This document shows positions 35,426-44,585 of a stretch of DNA of 64,000 nt, in pieces (positions within the stretch are counted from its first letter, which is position 1; each line of letters begins with the position of its first letter). The DNA comes from Synechococcus sp. JA-3-3Ab. GTDB taxonomy: Bacteria > Cyanobacteriota > Cyanobacteriia > Thermostichales > Thermostichaceae. Made by a program: the position numbers and the translations under genes. Below the pieces are notes generated by a model that did no database searches, had not been told where the DNA came from, and was given only the letters and a program-made list of their open reading frames with translations. Location: NCBI RefSeq assembly GCF_000013205.1, contig NC_007775.1, positions 2,439,001-2,503,000 on the forward strand. Reading direction: 5' to 3'.

Positions 35426-35977
35426 CTAGGCTCTGCCGTCCATCAAGCCAAACACCAGGCTGTCGTTGGCCAGGAAGTGGCTGAGGTGGAAGGCCCGGTC
35501 TTCCGTCTTCAGCAAGATCTGCTCGTAGAGGTAGCGGGTGGCGCGATCCCCTAGGCTTTCCGCTTGAGCGGCCTGACGCCGCAGCAGATCAATGATGGCC
35601 TGCTCCGCGGCCAGATCGTTCTTCAGCATTTGCCGCGCCTCAAAAGCGCCATCCGGCTCAGGGGTAAAGCAGCAGAGGCGAGCCAAGGTGGCAAAGGTGG
35701 CTACCGGCACACCCCCTAGACCTTCAAGGCGTTCTCCCAGGTCGTGAACATGTTCCCTCACCTGCTCGTAGTGATCCTTGAATAACTGGTGCAGCGGGTA
35801 GAACTCGGTGCCCTCCACTACGAAGTGATGCTTCTGGTATTGCAAGTACAACCCTTGGAAGCTGGCCAGAAGGGCGTTCATCCCCTCGCAGATCGGCTGG
35901 GTCACCTCCAGGCCGAGGGAGACAGGGTTGTTGCGCACGCTGTTGAAGGCCTGGCGCAAGGTTGCGGTTTCGGACAT
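35426..35977 (-). CDS. dpsA: Dps-family ferritin-like protein (DpsA)
   Basis: A 183-residue Dps protein forming 12-mers that oxidise and store iron and protect DNA. The ferroxidase region aligns as His51 (QKHHF), His63 (PLHQLF), then His78 and Glu82 (HVHDLGER). The usual Asp is thus replaced by His, giving a three-histidine site as I recall for Thermosynechococcus DpsA. The gene is monocistronic and divergent from the DUF697 GTPase gene. Confidence 0.92.
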   Translation of the reverse strand: MSETATLRQAFNSVRNNPVSLGLEVTQPICEGMNALLASFQGLYLQYQKHHFVVEGTEFYPLHQLFKDHYEQVREHVHDLGERLEGLGGVPVATFATLARLCCFTPEPDGAFEARQMLKNDLAAEQAIIDLLRRQAAQAESLGDRATRYLYEQILLKTEDRAFHLSHFLANDSLVFGLMDGRA

Positions 35978-36225
35978 AGGGCAAGGTTCTCCAAGGTAAA
36001 GAGGACACAGCTATCTACCCAGTCTACTTGATTGAGTCGATCCAGGAGATCTTGGGGCTGTCCCCACCCCAGCATAGTCCAACTCGGCGCTTCTTGTGAA
36101 CAGCTCTCAATAAAGTGCTGGTTGTAGCAAAACCGGTGGGCCGGTCAGGGAGGAGTCGCATCCCTTCGCGATTTACACTAGACTGGGAGCGTTAGCCCAG
36201 TTGATCCCGTACTTGGGGATGGAGC

Positions 36226-37479
36226 ATGTCTCAAACGGAGCCGGAAAGCCGCTCCTGGATAGAAAAACTGATTCGCCTAACCCATCAAACGGTTGCGCGA
36301 GCTCGGGGGCAACAGGGAGATCTAGAAGATTCGGCCGGCCACCTGTTCAAACGCCACCTGTTCAAACAGAGCCTGCTGGAAGCGGAGGCCGAAATGGGCC
36401 ATTGCAACGTCCTGGTGATCGGCAAAAGCGGGGTGGGCAAGAGCACTTTGGTCAACGCGGTGTTTAAAGATGAGCTGGCCCGCACCGGCGTCGGCAGCCC
36501 CGTCACCCGCCACATTCGCCAATATTCCAAGCAAGGTTGCCCGATCACCATCTACGATACGCCTGGCATGGAGTTGGCCGGCGAGCAGAATACTCAGATC
36601 CGCCTCGAGGTGGCCCAACTAATCGACGAGCTGCGCCTCAAGGATCCTGAACATCACATTCACATTGTTTGGTATTGCATCCACCACGAGCTGAAGCGGC
36701 TGGAGGAAACCGAGCGCAGGTGGCTGAGGGAACTGGAACTCAAAGATGTGCCGGTCATCTTGGTTTTAACTCAATGCCTGGAATACCCCAATCCGGAAGA
36801 GAGCGAGTTTTTCCAGTATTTGCAGCGCCAAAATCTCCCTGTTCGCTACATTGTTCCTCTTTTGGCTAAGGACAAGGTCATTAACCGGCAACTCACCATC
36901 CCCGCCCACGGGCTGGAGCATCTGATCGGCTGCACCTTGGAGCTGCTGCCGGAAGTGGCTCGCCTTGCCTTTATCCGCCAGCAATTGCTGCGGGTAGATC
37001 TCAAAGCCGATGCTGCTTTTAAGTATGTATCGGGCTATGTGGCCAGCGCGGCCTTTATTGGGGCAACCCCCCTTCCTTTTGCCGATGCCCCTCTGTTGGT
37101 GGCTGCTCAGATTGGCATGATTGCCAATATCAGCTTTATCTTCGGCTACAAAGCTTCCCCTTCTTTTTATTACTCTTTGATGGCGGCTTTGGCAGGCGTT
37201 GGGGGCGCAGTGGTGACCGGGCGGGCCATTGTCTCGAACCTGCTGAAGCTGATCCCCGGCGTGGGATCCCTGGCAGGCGGCATCATCCAATCCACCACAG
37301 CCGCTACCCTGACCCTTTCCCTTGGCCTGGCCTATATTGAGCTGATGAAGGCCATCGCCCGCGCCGAAATCCAAGGAATCCAGCTTTCCCAGAAAGAGAT
37401 GCAGGAGATCTTTGTGCGCGAGTACCAAGAATATGCCGGACGCAGAACCCAGAAAAATGAGGTGGGAATAAGAGCATAA
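36226..37479 (+). CDS. GTPase with C-terminal DUF697 membrane domain
   Basis: A 417-residue protein. The G domain (about 60-230) has P-loop GKSGVGKST and G3 DTPG; the usual NKxD is replaced by LTQCLEYP. The C-terminal half is a DUF697-type hydrophobic region (YVASAAFIGATPLPFADAPLLVAAQIGMI and later glycine-rich helices). Such YcjF/Era-like GTPases associate with membranes; the role is not known. Tail-to-tail with the glycosyltransferase gene, 7 bp apart. Confidence 0.87.
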   Translation: MSQTEPESRSWIEKLIRLTHQTVARARGQQGDLEDSAGHLFKRHLFKQSLLEAEAEMGHCNVLVIGKSGVGKSTLVNAVFKDELARTGVGSPVTRHIRQYSKQGCPITIYDTPGMELAGEQNTQIRLEVAQLIDELRLKDPEHHIHIVWYCIHHELKRLEETERRWLRELELKDVPVILVLTQCLEYPNPEESEFFQYLQRQNLPVRYIVPLLAKDKVINRQLTIPAHGLEHLIGCTLELLPEVARLAFIRQQLLRVDLKADAAFKYVSGYVASAAFIGATPLPFADAPLLVAAQIGMIANISFIFGYKASPSFYYSLMAALAGVGGAVVTGRAIVSNLLKLIPGVGSLAGGIIQSTTAATLTLSLGLAYIELMKAIARAEIQGIQLSQKEMQEIFVREYQEYAGRRTQKNEVGIRA

Positions 37480-37486
37480 GAGCTTT

Positions 37487-38509
37487 TCATCCCGGCTTTT
37501 GAGTGGGCAGCGAGCCCGAGCTGCAAACAGGATAGGATCCTGGAGAAGGCGAATGTCCTGAGGTCTCGAACCCAAAGGCGCCTTGGACTAGGTACAGTGG
37601 CCGGCCTTTCACCTCTTCAAAAACGCGGCCCAGATACTCTCCAATTACGCCCAGGCTGATCAACTGGATCCCGCCCAAAAACAAGGTCATCACCGCCAAA
37701 GAGGCGTAGCCGGGCACATCAGAGCCAAACAGCAAAGTGCGGATGATCAGAAAAAGGCCGTACAGCAAAGCCAGCACGGAAATCCCCAAGCCCAGATAGC
37801 TCCACACCCGCAACGGCCAAGAGCTAAAAGAGGTAATGCCTTCTATGGCCAGGTTCCACAACCGCCAGTAGTTCCACTGGCTTTTGCCGCGAAAACGGGG
37901 GGCGCGGTCGTAAAAAATGGCCACCTGACGATAGCCCACCCAGGCAAAGATCCCTTTCATAAAGCGGGTGCGCTCCCGCAGTTGCCTGATGGCGTCCACC
38001 ACCTGCCGATCCAATAGCCGAAAGTCCCCGGTATTGCGCGGGATCCGCACCTGGCTGAGCTGGTCGATGACCCAATAAAACCCGTTGGCCGTCAAGCGCT
38101 TGAGCCAGCTCTCTCCCCGGCGGCTGCGGCGCACCGCATACACCACCTGATACCCCTGCCGCCACTGCTGCAGCATCTCCGGGATCAACTCCGGGGGATC
38201 CTGCAGGTCGGCGTCGATGGGCACAACGGCTCTGCCCGCAGCGTAGTCCAAGCCGGCGGTGAGGGCAATTTCCTTGCCAAAACCGCGGGAGAGGTTCACC
38301 ACCTTGATGCGGGGATCCTGACGATGGAAAGCGATCAGCTTTTCCAGCGTGTCGTCCTCGCTGCCGTCGTTGACACAGATGATCTCGTAGGGGATCCCCA
38401 ACGGATCCAAGGTTAGGCGCAGGCGCTCGAACAAATGTTCCAGGTTGTCCGCCTCATTTTTGCAGGGGATGACAACCGAGAGCTCAGGGGCAGCAGGCTC
38501 AGAGGACAT
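37487..38509 (-). CDS. Family 2 glycosyltransferase (GtrB/DPM1-like)
   Basis: A 340-residue polyprenyl-phosphate sugar transferase. The GT-A domain shows VVIPCKNEADNLEHLFERL, CVNDGSEDDT and DADLQDPPELIPEM (metal-binding DxD). Two C-terminal membrane helices (LGLGISVLALLYGLFLIIRTLL and the following segment) are typical of GtrB-type enzymes that make undecaprenyl-phosphate-linked glucose or similar. The sugar is not predictable. The last 30 residues are a low-complexity tail. Confidence 0.9.
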   Translation of the reverse strand: MSSEPAAPELSVVIPCKNEADNLEHLFERLRLTLDPLGIPYEIICVNDGSEDDTLEKLIAFHRQDPRIKVVNLSRGFGKEIALTAGLDYAAGRAVVPIDADLQDPPELIPEMLQQWRQGYQVVYAVRRSRRGESWLKRLTANGFYWVIDQLSQVRIPRNTGDFRLLDRQVVDAIRQLRERTRFMKGIFAWVGYRQVAIFYDRAPRFRGKSQWNYWRLWNLAIEGITSFSSWPLRVWSYLGLGISVLALLYGLFLIIRTLLFGSDVPGYASLAVMTLFLGGIQLISLGVIGEYLGRVFEEVKGRPLYLVQGAFGFETSGHSPSPGSYPVCSSGSLPTQKPG

Positions 38510-38558
38510 AGGAGAGCAGGGATCCCGTACCTGGCGATTATTCTGCCATCACGGGGTG

Positions 38559-39524
38559 CTATGGGTTTGCCGACATCTCCGCCACAATCGAGCGCAGCTC
38601 ATCCTCTGAGATGCGGTAGACCTCGTTGCAGAACTGGCAAACCGCCTCTGCTCCCTTATCGGTGCGGATCATGTCGATGAGCTCGTCCCGCCCCAACATG
38701 CGCAGCGCCCCCTTCACCCGGTCGGAATTGCACTGGCAATAGAAGCGGATGGTGCGCACCTCCGGCGCGATCTTGAGATCCAAGTCGCCCAGGCAAATTT
38801 GCAACAGCTCCCGCAAACCGCCGCCGTAGGCCAGCATTGGGCTGAATTCCTCTACTTTGGCCAAACGGGCCTCCATCTCCGGGATCAGACTGGCTGGCGC
38901 TCCCGGCATGAGCTGCATCAGCACTCCACCGGCGGCGCGCACCCGCTGGGAATCGAGGTTCACCCCCAAAAGAACTGCCGAAGGGATCTGCTCCGAGGAG
39001 GAGAGGTAGTAGCTGATATCATCTCCCACCTCTCCCGAAACCAGTTCCACAGCACTGGTGTAAGGCTGGCCGTAGCCCAAGTCCCGCAGCACATGGAGGT
39101 AGCCGTAACGCCCAACGGCCTGACCCACATCCAACTTGCTCTCAGGGGTGAGAGGAAGTTCAATGGCAGGGTTGCTCACATAGCCGCGTACCGTGCCGTC
39201 CATGCCGGCATCTACGTAGATGCCGCCCAAGGGGCCATTTCCCTTCAGTTGCAGGTTGATCCGCGCCTGGCGTCGCTTCAGGTTGGCCGCCAGCAACAGG
39301 GCTGCACTCATAGCCCGCCCCAGCGCCACTGTCGCCACATAGGAGAGCTTGTGCCGCTCCCGCGCTTCCTGGACTGCCTGGGTGGACACCAAGCCCACCA
39401 CCCGAATCTTGCCCTCCGCCGCCGTAGCCCGGATCAGGTGATCCGGAAGAGATGAAGGCGGTGTACTCTCAGAAATATCCTTGGTTCGCTTCAATCGTTC
39501 TGACCCAGAGGCATCCGTCATCAC
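38559..39524 (-). CDS. hslO: Redox-regulated chaperone Hsp33
   Basis: A 321-residue Hsp33: an N-terminal oligomerising domain (ATAAEGKIRVVGLVSTQAVQEAR, then GNGPLGGIYVDAGMDG) and a C-terminal zinc redox switch with CxC (YCQCNSDR) and CxxC (VCQFCNEVYRI). Oxidation of these cysteines activates holdase activity. About 28 residues precede the conserved start, so initiation may be somewhat later than 39524. Confidence 0.95.
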   Translation of the reverse strand: MMTDASGSERLKRTKDISESTPPSSLPDHLIRATAAEGKIRVVGLVSTQAVQEARERHKLSYVATVALGRAMSAALLLAANLKRRQARINLQLKGNGPLGGIYVDAGMDGTVRGYVSNPAIELPLTPESKLDVGQAVGRYGYLHVLRDLGYGQPYTSAVELVSGEVGDDISYYLSSSEQIPSAVLLGVNLDSQRVRAAGGVLMQLMPGAPASLIPEMEARLAKVEEFSPMLAYGGGLRELLQICLGDLDLKIAPEVRTIRFYCQCNSDRVKGALRMLGRDELIDMIRTDKGAEAVCQFCNEVYRISEDELRSIVAEMSANP

Positions 39525-39894
39525 AACCTCAACTCCTGCCTCGAAAGCAAGCCTGCAGGGATCCCCTGGCGACTTACTTCTTTCCCCGTAGGCTCGCTGC
39601 CACTTCGCTATAAGTCGGAGCCAGCCTCTACTATACCATCATAGGCGGCTTATCCCCCTGCCCACTAGCCAGCAGCTTGCTCCGCTAGTTTTTCGGCTCA
39701 AAGCCAATCACCTTGCCCATGCTGCCGCTCTGCCCTCCGGTTGGCAAAGCGGTTCTTCATCCCAAGTAAGATAGGGAGCGTTTGCAATTCTTCTGCAATT
39801 TTTCCCTCTCCTACCAGAGTGTGCCATCCTGAGGATCTAGGCTGATCCAACGCGACCCCCAGCCTGTTGGCCTTACTCTCTGGGTGACTGCTTC
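39525..39894. other. 370-bp gap with no recognised gene
   Basis: Divergent region between hslO and the DUF6464-like gene, AT-richer near 39630-39800, presumably holding both promoters. No clear -35/-10 pair or RNA structure was recognised. Confidence 0.4.
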
Positions 39895-40182
39895 ATGTTG
39901 GATAACCTCACTGCCTACGTCTCGGAACATGCGGCCAAGCGTCGCTGGCGGGAACGCGCCTACAGCCGCTTTTTGCAGGATTGGCGGCGACAAGTGGTGC
40001 TGCTGCGCCGCCAACGGGCCGGTGAATTCGGCCAGCCGCTGGGGGATCCCTCCTGTATTTTCAGCGCCCAGTCGACCTGGTTGCGCTGTGCCGTCAACCC
40101 GCGAGGGCCCTGCCAGGGCTGCCCCCACTATTCCCCGCTTGCCTCTCCGCTGCCGGATCCTCACCCTGATGTGCTCGGTTAG
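39895..40182 (+). CDS. Small DUF6464-like cyanobacterial protein
   Basis: A 95-residue protein. After a basic helical N-terminus (RRWRERAYSRFLQDWRRQ) comes GDPSCIFSAQSTWLRCAVNPRGPCQGCPHY, a four-cysteine pattern I associate with the cyanobacterial DUF6464 family. The cysteines may bind a metal. Function is unknown. The ATG at 39895 is the natural start. Confidence 0.65.
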   Translation: MLDNLTAYVSEHAAKRRWRERAYSRFLQDWRRQVVLLRRQRAGEFGQPLGDPSCIFSAQSTWLRCAVNPRGPCQGCPHYSPLASPLPDPHPDVLG

Positions 40183-40381
40183 TTCGCCGGATCCAAATCT
40201 GTTCAGACTCCCACTCATGCCAAAGGAAAACCGGCGGCGAAAGAAGGGATCCCATCCCCAGTCAACCTTCGACACTCCCCCTGCCGACCGGCTGGTTAAA
40301 CGCCAAGGCAACGGCATAGCTGTTTCCCCGGAGCGCTGGGGACTCTGCGCAGTTCCCCAGCTCATCAGCCCAGAGCTCTGC

Positions 40382-40419
40382 CCGCACCAAAGTACGGGGC
40401 TACCAAGCTATCCCTCTGT
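40382..40419 (-). repeat. 38-bp repeat with a terminal-type hairpin, copy 1
   Basis: Matches 60054-60091 with 3 differences in 38. It contains an imperfect hairpin CCGCAC-CAAA-GTACGG. Read on the minus strand (CCGTACTTTGGTGCGG) it looks like the right-end hairpin of IS605-type tnpB elements. No transposase frame is attached; it lies 40 bp upstream of the JAMM gene. Confidence 0.6.
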
Positions 40420-40463
40420 GTCAAAATGAAAGAACGGTAACTCCATCGGCAAAGGTGAGATTC

Positions 40464-40952
40464 ATGGCCCTTCACCTCTCGGCAGAGCACCTCCGCGCCA
40501 TCCGCCAGCATGGCGAGCAAGCCTTTCCCTACGAGGGCTGCGGCATTTTGATCGGCGAGCTCAAGGGAGCGGACAAAATCGTCCATGAACTCTGGGCGGT
40601 GGCCAACACCTGGGATCAAGCCGAAAACCCCTTGGCAGACGGCGAATCCAGCCGCCGCCGCTTCTTGATCGACCCGGCGGATTTCAAGCGGGCCAACGAC
40701 CATGCCGTGCGCAAAGGCCTGGGGATCCTGGGCACCTACCATTCCCACCCCAACCACGCGGCTGTTCCCTCCGAGTTCGATCGCCAGCACGCTTTTCCCT
40801 GGGGCTTTTCCTGTGTGATCGTCAGCGTGCGCGAGGGCAAAGCAGAGGAGGTGGCCAGTTGGGTTTTGGATGAGCAGGAGCAGCCCCAACGGGAGCCGAT
40901 GCAGATTTGGGAAGACAAATCTCTGCCCTCGCTTGTGGCTCGGGCTGGCTAG
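40464..40952 (+). CDS. JAMM/Mov34-family metalloprotease (Mec-like)
   Basis: A 162-residue zinc peptidase of the JAB/MPN family. The full active-site set is present: Glu24 (YEGCG), His93 and His95 (HSHP), Ser103 and Asp106 (VPSEFD). In actinobacteria the related Mec+ releases cysteine from the carrier CysO; family relatives also trim ubiquitin-like proteins. Here the next two genes encode a ubiquitin-like carrier and its E1-like activator. I chose ATG 40464 because AGGTGAG lies 5 bases upstream; GTG 40455 is an alternative. Confidence 0.9.
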   Translation: MALHLSAEHLRAIRQHGEQAFPYEGCGILIGELKGADKIVHELWAVANTWDQAENPLADGESSRRRFLIDPADFKRANDHAVRKGLGILGTYHSHPNHAAVPSEFDRQHAFPWGFSCVIVSVREGKAEEVASWVLDEQEQPQREPMQIWEDKSLPSLVARAG

Positions 40953-41162
40953 AGAAGCTGACTGCTGTTTTCCCGCCAACCTTCCTTCCAAAAATGAGGC
41001 TTATGGCTGAGAAGCTTTGGGATCCCTGGTGGGCAATGACTGGGGTGAGGGTTGTCGGAAAAAGCGGTACTCTGAACTTGATGAGGTGACACTTGGAATA
41101 GTTCAGCTCAGAACCTCAAGGTGTAGATCAACCAGATCGCTAGAACCCTTCCCCGAACTCCC

Positions 41163-41444
41163 ATGGCAACCAAAGTCTTGATTCCCTCCCCCTTGCGTCC
41201 CTACACCGACAACCTGGAAGCTGTCGAGATCGAGGGCAGCAATGTCGGCGAAGTGATGAGCAACCTGATCGCCCGCTATGGCGAGCTAAAGCGCCACCTC
41301 TACACAGAAGACGGCAAGTTGCGCAATTTCGTCAACGTTTACCTCAATGACGAGGACGTGCGCACGTTGGCCCAAGGCGACAACACGCCGGTGGGAGAAC
41401 AAGCCGTCATCAGCATCGTTCCTGCTATTGCCGGAGGGCGTTGA
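41163..41444 (+). CDS. Ubiquitin-like sulfur carrier (MoaD/ThiS/CysO family) with C-terminal Gly-Gly-Arg
   Basis: A 93-residue beta-grasp protein (VLIPSPLRPYTDN...VNVYLNDEDVRTLAQGDNTPV...ISIVPAIAGGR). The di-glycine that is normally the extreme C-terminus (Gly91-Gly92) is followed by Arg93, so adenylation and thiocarboxylation should require prior removal of that residue. The upstream JAMM peptidase is the obvious candidate. Its stop is 2 bp before the ATG of the E1-like gene. It may deliver sulfur for cysteine, thiamine or molybdopterin synthesis; the sequence does not say which. Confidence 0.9.
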   Translation: MATKVLIPSPLRPYTDNLEAVEIEGSNVGEVMSNLIARYGELKRHLYTEDGKLRNFVNVYLNDEDVRTLAQGDNTPVGEQAVISIVPAIAGGR

Positions 41445-41446
41445 CC

Positions 41447-42610
41447 ATGTTGAACCTGGACACCAGCCAAGTCAGCCTCTCCCGCGAGGAGATGGAGCGC
41501 TTTTCTCGCCACCTTATCCTGCCAGAGGTGGGCCTGGAAGGGCAGAAGCGGCTGAAAGCGGGCAAGGTGCTGTGCATTGGCACCGGCGGGCTGGGCTCGC
41601 CCCTGTTGCTGTATTTGGCGGCAGCCGGTGTGGGGCGGATCGGCATCGTCGATTTCGATGTGGTGGATGTGTCGAACCTGCAGCGGCAGGTGATCCACGG
41701 CACCTCCTGGGTGGGCAAGCCCAAGGTGGAATCGGCCAAAAACCGCATCCTGGAGATCAACCCCTATTGCCAGGTGGACGTTTACAACACCGCTCTGAAG
41801 GCCCACAATGCCCTGGAGCTGTTTGCCAACTACGACGTGATCGTGGATGGCACCGACAACTTCCCCACCCGCTACCTGGTCAACGATGCCTGTGTGCTGA
41901 CGGGCAAGCCCAATGTCTACGGCTCGATCTTCCGCTTCGAGGGGCAGGCGACGGTTTTCAACTACGAGGATGGGCCCAACTACCGCGATCTCTACCCCGA
42001 GCCACCGCCACCGGGGCTGGTTCCCTCCTGTGCCGAGGGGGGCGTGCTGGGGATCCTGCCCGGCATCATCGGCCTGATCCAGGCCACCGAGACGGTGAAA
42101 ATCCTGCTGGGCATCGGCACGACCCTGAGCGGGCGGCTGCTGCTTTACGATGCTCTAAAAATGAGCTTCCGCGAGCTGAAGCTGCGCAAAAACCCCGCCA
42201 CTCCCCCCATCACCCAGCTCATCGACTACGAGCAGTTCTGTGGGATCCCGCAAGCCACAGAACAAGCCAGCCAAGCGGAGATCCCCGAGATCAGCGTGGC
42301 TGAGCTGAAGGCGCGGATGGATGCTGGCCAAGACTTTGTGTTGGTCGATGTGCGCAACCCCAACGAGTGGGAGATCGGCCGGATCCCTGGCGCTCACCTG
42401 ATCCCGTTGCCGCAAATCGAAAACGGCGATGGGGTGGAGCAGGTGCGAAAACTCCTCAACGGCTCGGAGCTAATCGTCCACTGCAAGAGCGGGGTGCGCT
42501 CGGCCAAGGCCTTGAAGATTCTGCAAGCAGCCGGGATCCAAGGGAAAAACCTGCGCGGGGGGATCCTGGCCTGGGCTGAGGCTTACGATCCCTCCATTCC
42601 CAAGTACTAG
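41447..42610 (+). CDS. moeB: MoeB/ThiF-type E1-like adenylyltransferase fused to a rhodanese domain
   Basis: A 387-residue activator of sulfur carriers. The N-terminal ThiF domain has the ATP loop [19 protein letters not shown], the DGTDNFPTRYLVND motif and the catalytic Cys in PSCAEGGVLG. The usual zinc CxxC pairs are absent. The C-terminal rhodanese domain (about 280-387) has its active Cys in IVHCKSGVRSAKAL. Together they would adenylate the carrier and transfer sulfur to it. The ATG at 41447 has GGAGG about 9 bases upstream within the carrier gene. Confidence 0.94.
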   Translation: MLNLDTSQVSLSREEMERFSRHLILPEVGLEGQKRLKAGKVLCIGTGGLGSPLLLYLAAAGVGRIGIVDFDVVDVSNLQRQVIHGTSWVGKPKVESAKNRILEINPYCQVDVYNTALKAHNALELFANYDVIVDGTDNFPTRYLVNDACVLTGKPNVYGSIFRFEGQATVFNYEDGPNYRDLYPEPPPPGLVPSCAEGGVLGILPGIIGLIQATETVKILLGIGTTLSGRLLLYDALKMSFRELKLRKNPATPPITQLIDYEQFCGIPQATEQASQAEIPEISVAELKARMDAGQDFVLVDVRNPNEWEIGRIPGAHLIPLPQIENGDGVEQVRKLLNGSELIVHCKSGVRSAKALKILQAAGIQGKNLRGGILAWAEAYDPSIPKY

Positions 42611-42793
42611 TTCAAAGCTCTGGCTGTCCCTTGCCCTGCAGTTGAAGGCACAAGCGGCCTGCCGCTGCGCGGAAGCCAGCCCAGTAGCAGTGCGGTCAAG
42701 GGCGGCTGTCTGTTTCGGCTTCTCTCCTGCCCTTTGTCCTGCTCTAGCATAGATCTTCGAGGGTTCCTCTCCCTTTTTCGCCTCCCCTTTTCC

Positions 42794-44035
42794 ATGAGTG
42801 CCACTTTGCCGGCAGAGACAGAAACCATCTTTCACTCCATCCCCGAAGCCCTGGAGGACCTCAAGTGTGGTCGCATGGTCATCGTGGTCGATGACGAAAA
42901 CCGGGAAAATGAAGGGGATCTGATCTGTGCTGCCCAGTTTGCCACGCCAGAGGTGATCAACTTCATGGCCACCTATGGGCGGGGCCTTATCTGTCTAGCC
43001 ATGCAGGGATCCCGCCTCGACGAGCTGAAGATCCCGCTGATGGTGGGGCAAAACACCGACAGCAACCAGACAGCTTTTACCGTCAGCATTGATGCCGGGC
43101 CAGAGTTAGGGGTTTCTACAGGCATTTCCGCTGCCGACCGCGCTCGCACCATCCAGGCGGCCATCCATCCCCATACCCGACCGGAAGATCTGCGCCGCCC
43201 TGGGCATGTCTTTCCGCTGCGGGCGCGGGAGGGCGGGGTGCTCAAACGGGCCGGCCACACGGAAGCGGCAGTGGATCTGGCCATGTTGGCCGGGCTGTAC
43301 CCGGCAGGGGTGATCTGCGAGATCCAAAACCCGGATGGCTCGATGGCCCGCCTGCCCCAGTTGATCGAATTTGCCCGTCAGCACAATTTGAAAATTATCA
43401 CCATCGCCCATCTGATCGAGTACCGCCTGCGCACCGAACGGCTGGTGCACCGGGGGGCTATCGCCACTTTGCCGACGGAGTTTGGCCAGTTTCAGGTCTA
43501 CGGCTACCGCGACACCCTTAACCAGGTAGAACACCTGGCGCTGGTGAAGGGGGATCCGACCCAATTTGCCGCCAAGCCCGTCCTGGTGCGGGTGCATGTG
43601 GAATGCCCCCTGGGGGATGCGCTGGGATCCCTGCGCTGCGACTGTCGCCGCCAATTGACCGCCGCCCTGAAGATGATCGACCACCAGGGCCAGGGGGTGC
43701 TGGTGTACCTGCGCCGGCAAGAGCTCAGCCTTATCGAGCAAATCAAGTCCTATGCTCGCCAAGATCTGGGGCTAGCTGAAACTGCGCCGCCAGCAGCGAT
43801 GGATCTGCGGGATTACGGCATTGGCGCCCAGATCCTACGCGATGTGGGGGTGCGGAAGATGCGCCTGATCAGCAATACCTCTCGCCACATCAGCGGCCTG
43901 AAGGGATTTGGCCTGGAAGTGGCCGAGCGGGTGCCCCTACTGCTGGAAGAGGAGGACGTGAATTTGCACTTGAAGCCCTCCTGCCCCCTCAGCGGGAAAT
44001 CCGAGCCGCAACTCTACTCCAGCTTAGGCCTGTAG
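42794..44035 (+). CDS. ribBA: RibBA: DHBP synthase with a divergent GTP cyclohydrolase II domain
   Basis: 413 residues from ATG 42794 (an upstream in-frame ATG at 42734 is less likely). The N-terminal dihydroxybutanone-phosphate synthase half is intact: [40 protein letters not shown]. The C-terminal half keeps the zinc cysteines ([16 protein letters not shown]) but lacks the usual RQEGRGIGL loop, reading [10 protein letters not shown], and TNNPRKI is replaced by SNTSRHI. GTP cyclohydrolase II activity is therefore doubtful and a second RibA is probably elsewhere. Confidence 0.9.
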   Translation: MSATLPAETETIFHSIPEALEDLKCGRMVIVVDDENRENEGDLICAAQFATPEVINFMATYGRGLICLAMQGSRLDELKIPLMVGQNTDSNQTAFTVSIDAGPELGVSTGISAADRARTIQAAIHPHTRPEDLRRPGHVFPLRAREGGVLKRAGHTEAAVDLAMLAGLYPAGVICEIQNPDGSMARLPQLIEFARQHNLKIITIAHLIEYRLRTERLVHRGAIATLPTEFGQFQVYGYRDTLNQVEHLALVKGDPTQFAAKPVLVRVHVECPLGDALGSLRCDCRRQLTAALKMIDHQGQGVLVYLRRQELSLIEQIKSYARQDLGLAETAPPAAMDLRDYGIGAQILRDVGVRKMRLISNTSRHISGLKGFGLEVAERVPLLLEEEDVNLHLKPSCPLSGKSEPQLYSSLGL

Positions 44036-44449
44036 AGCGTTGTAAGGCCGAGCGCCCCGGTAGAAGAGGGATCGCGCTGAAGGCAGCTCGGCATCGACCC
44101 TAGAGACCTCAGCAGCTCGCTCCCAGAAGCGCCAGAAGACTCGCCTGCGGGGGGAGGGAGACGGTGCCGCTGGCTGAGAAGAACCCCCCTGCAACAGTTG
44201 CTTCGGCAAAACCGGCACTTCCGATCCCACCCGCGACCACACCTCAAACCTAGGAGGGCGCACCACCACAATGCTGATCAAGGAGCCGCGATCCATCTCG
44301 CGGCGGCAACTGGCGATAGCGTCCTGCAGCCGAGCAAAGCTGCGGTTAAAAGCGTAGAAATAATCCTGAAAGCGGATGGCCTCCCAAAACCCTTCCTTTG
44401 TCACCGCCACATGGTCGTGGTCGGCGGAGGCGTAGTCGAGGATCACCAT
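44024..44449 (-). CDS. Hypothetical protein (141 aa)
   Basis: Not recognised. The N-terminal 80 residues look like a folded domain (DHVAVTKEGFWEAIRFQDYFYAFNRSF...ISIVVVRPPRFEVW), while the C-terminus is low-complexity and Arg/Pro-rich. It overlaps the tail of ribBA by 12 bp, convergently. No GGATCC is found from its start to 44589, a weak hint of different origin. Confidence 0.6.
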   Translation of the reverse strand: MVILDYASADHDHVAVTKEGFWEAIRFQDYFYAFNRSFARLQDAIASCRREMDRGSLISIVVVRPPRFEVWSRVGSEVPVLPKQLLQGGSSQPAAPSPSPRRRVFWRFWERAAEVSRVDAELPSARSLFYRGARPYNALQA

Positions 44450-44585
44450 ACGTGTAAAGACTGATTAGTGATGAATCAAATCAGGATGGTTTTTTACCGT
44501 ATTTCCACTTAAGCACGACATTGCACAGCCCGTCATCCGCGAAATGGCTTGCTTGCAACAAAAGGAGTTTTCTCGCCCTTGCTGC

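Noticed and set aside
39685-39720. Minus-strand mini-frame MGKVIGFEPKN ending TAG
   Set aside because: It looks like a conserved C-terminus, but no upstream coding extends it beyond about 20 codons and I cannot match it to a known peptide.
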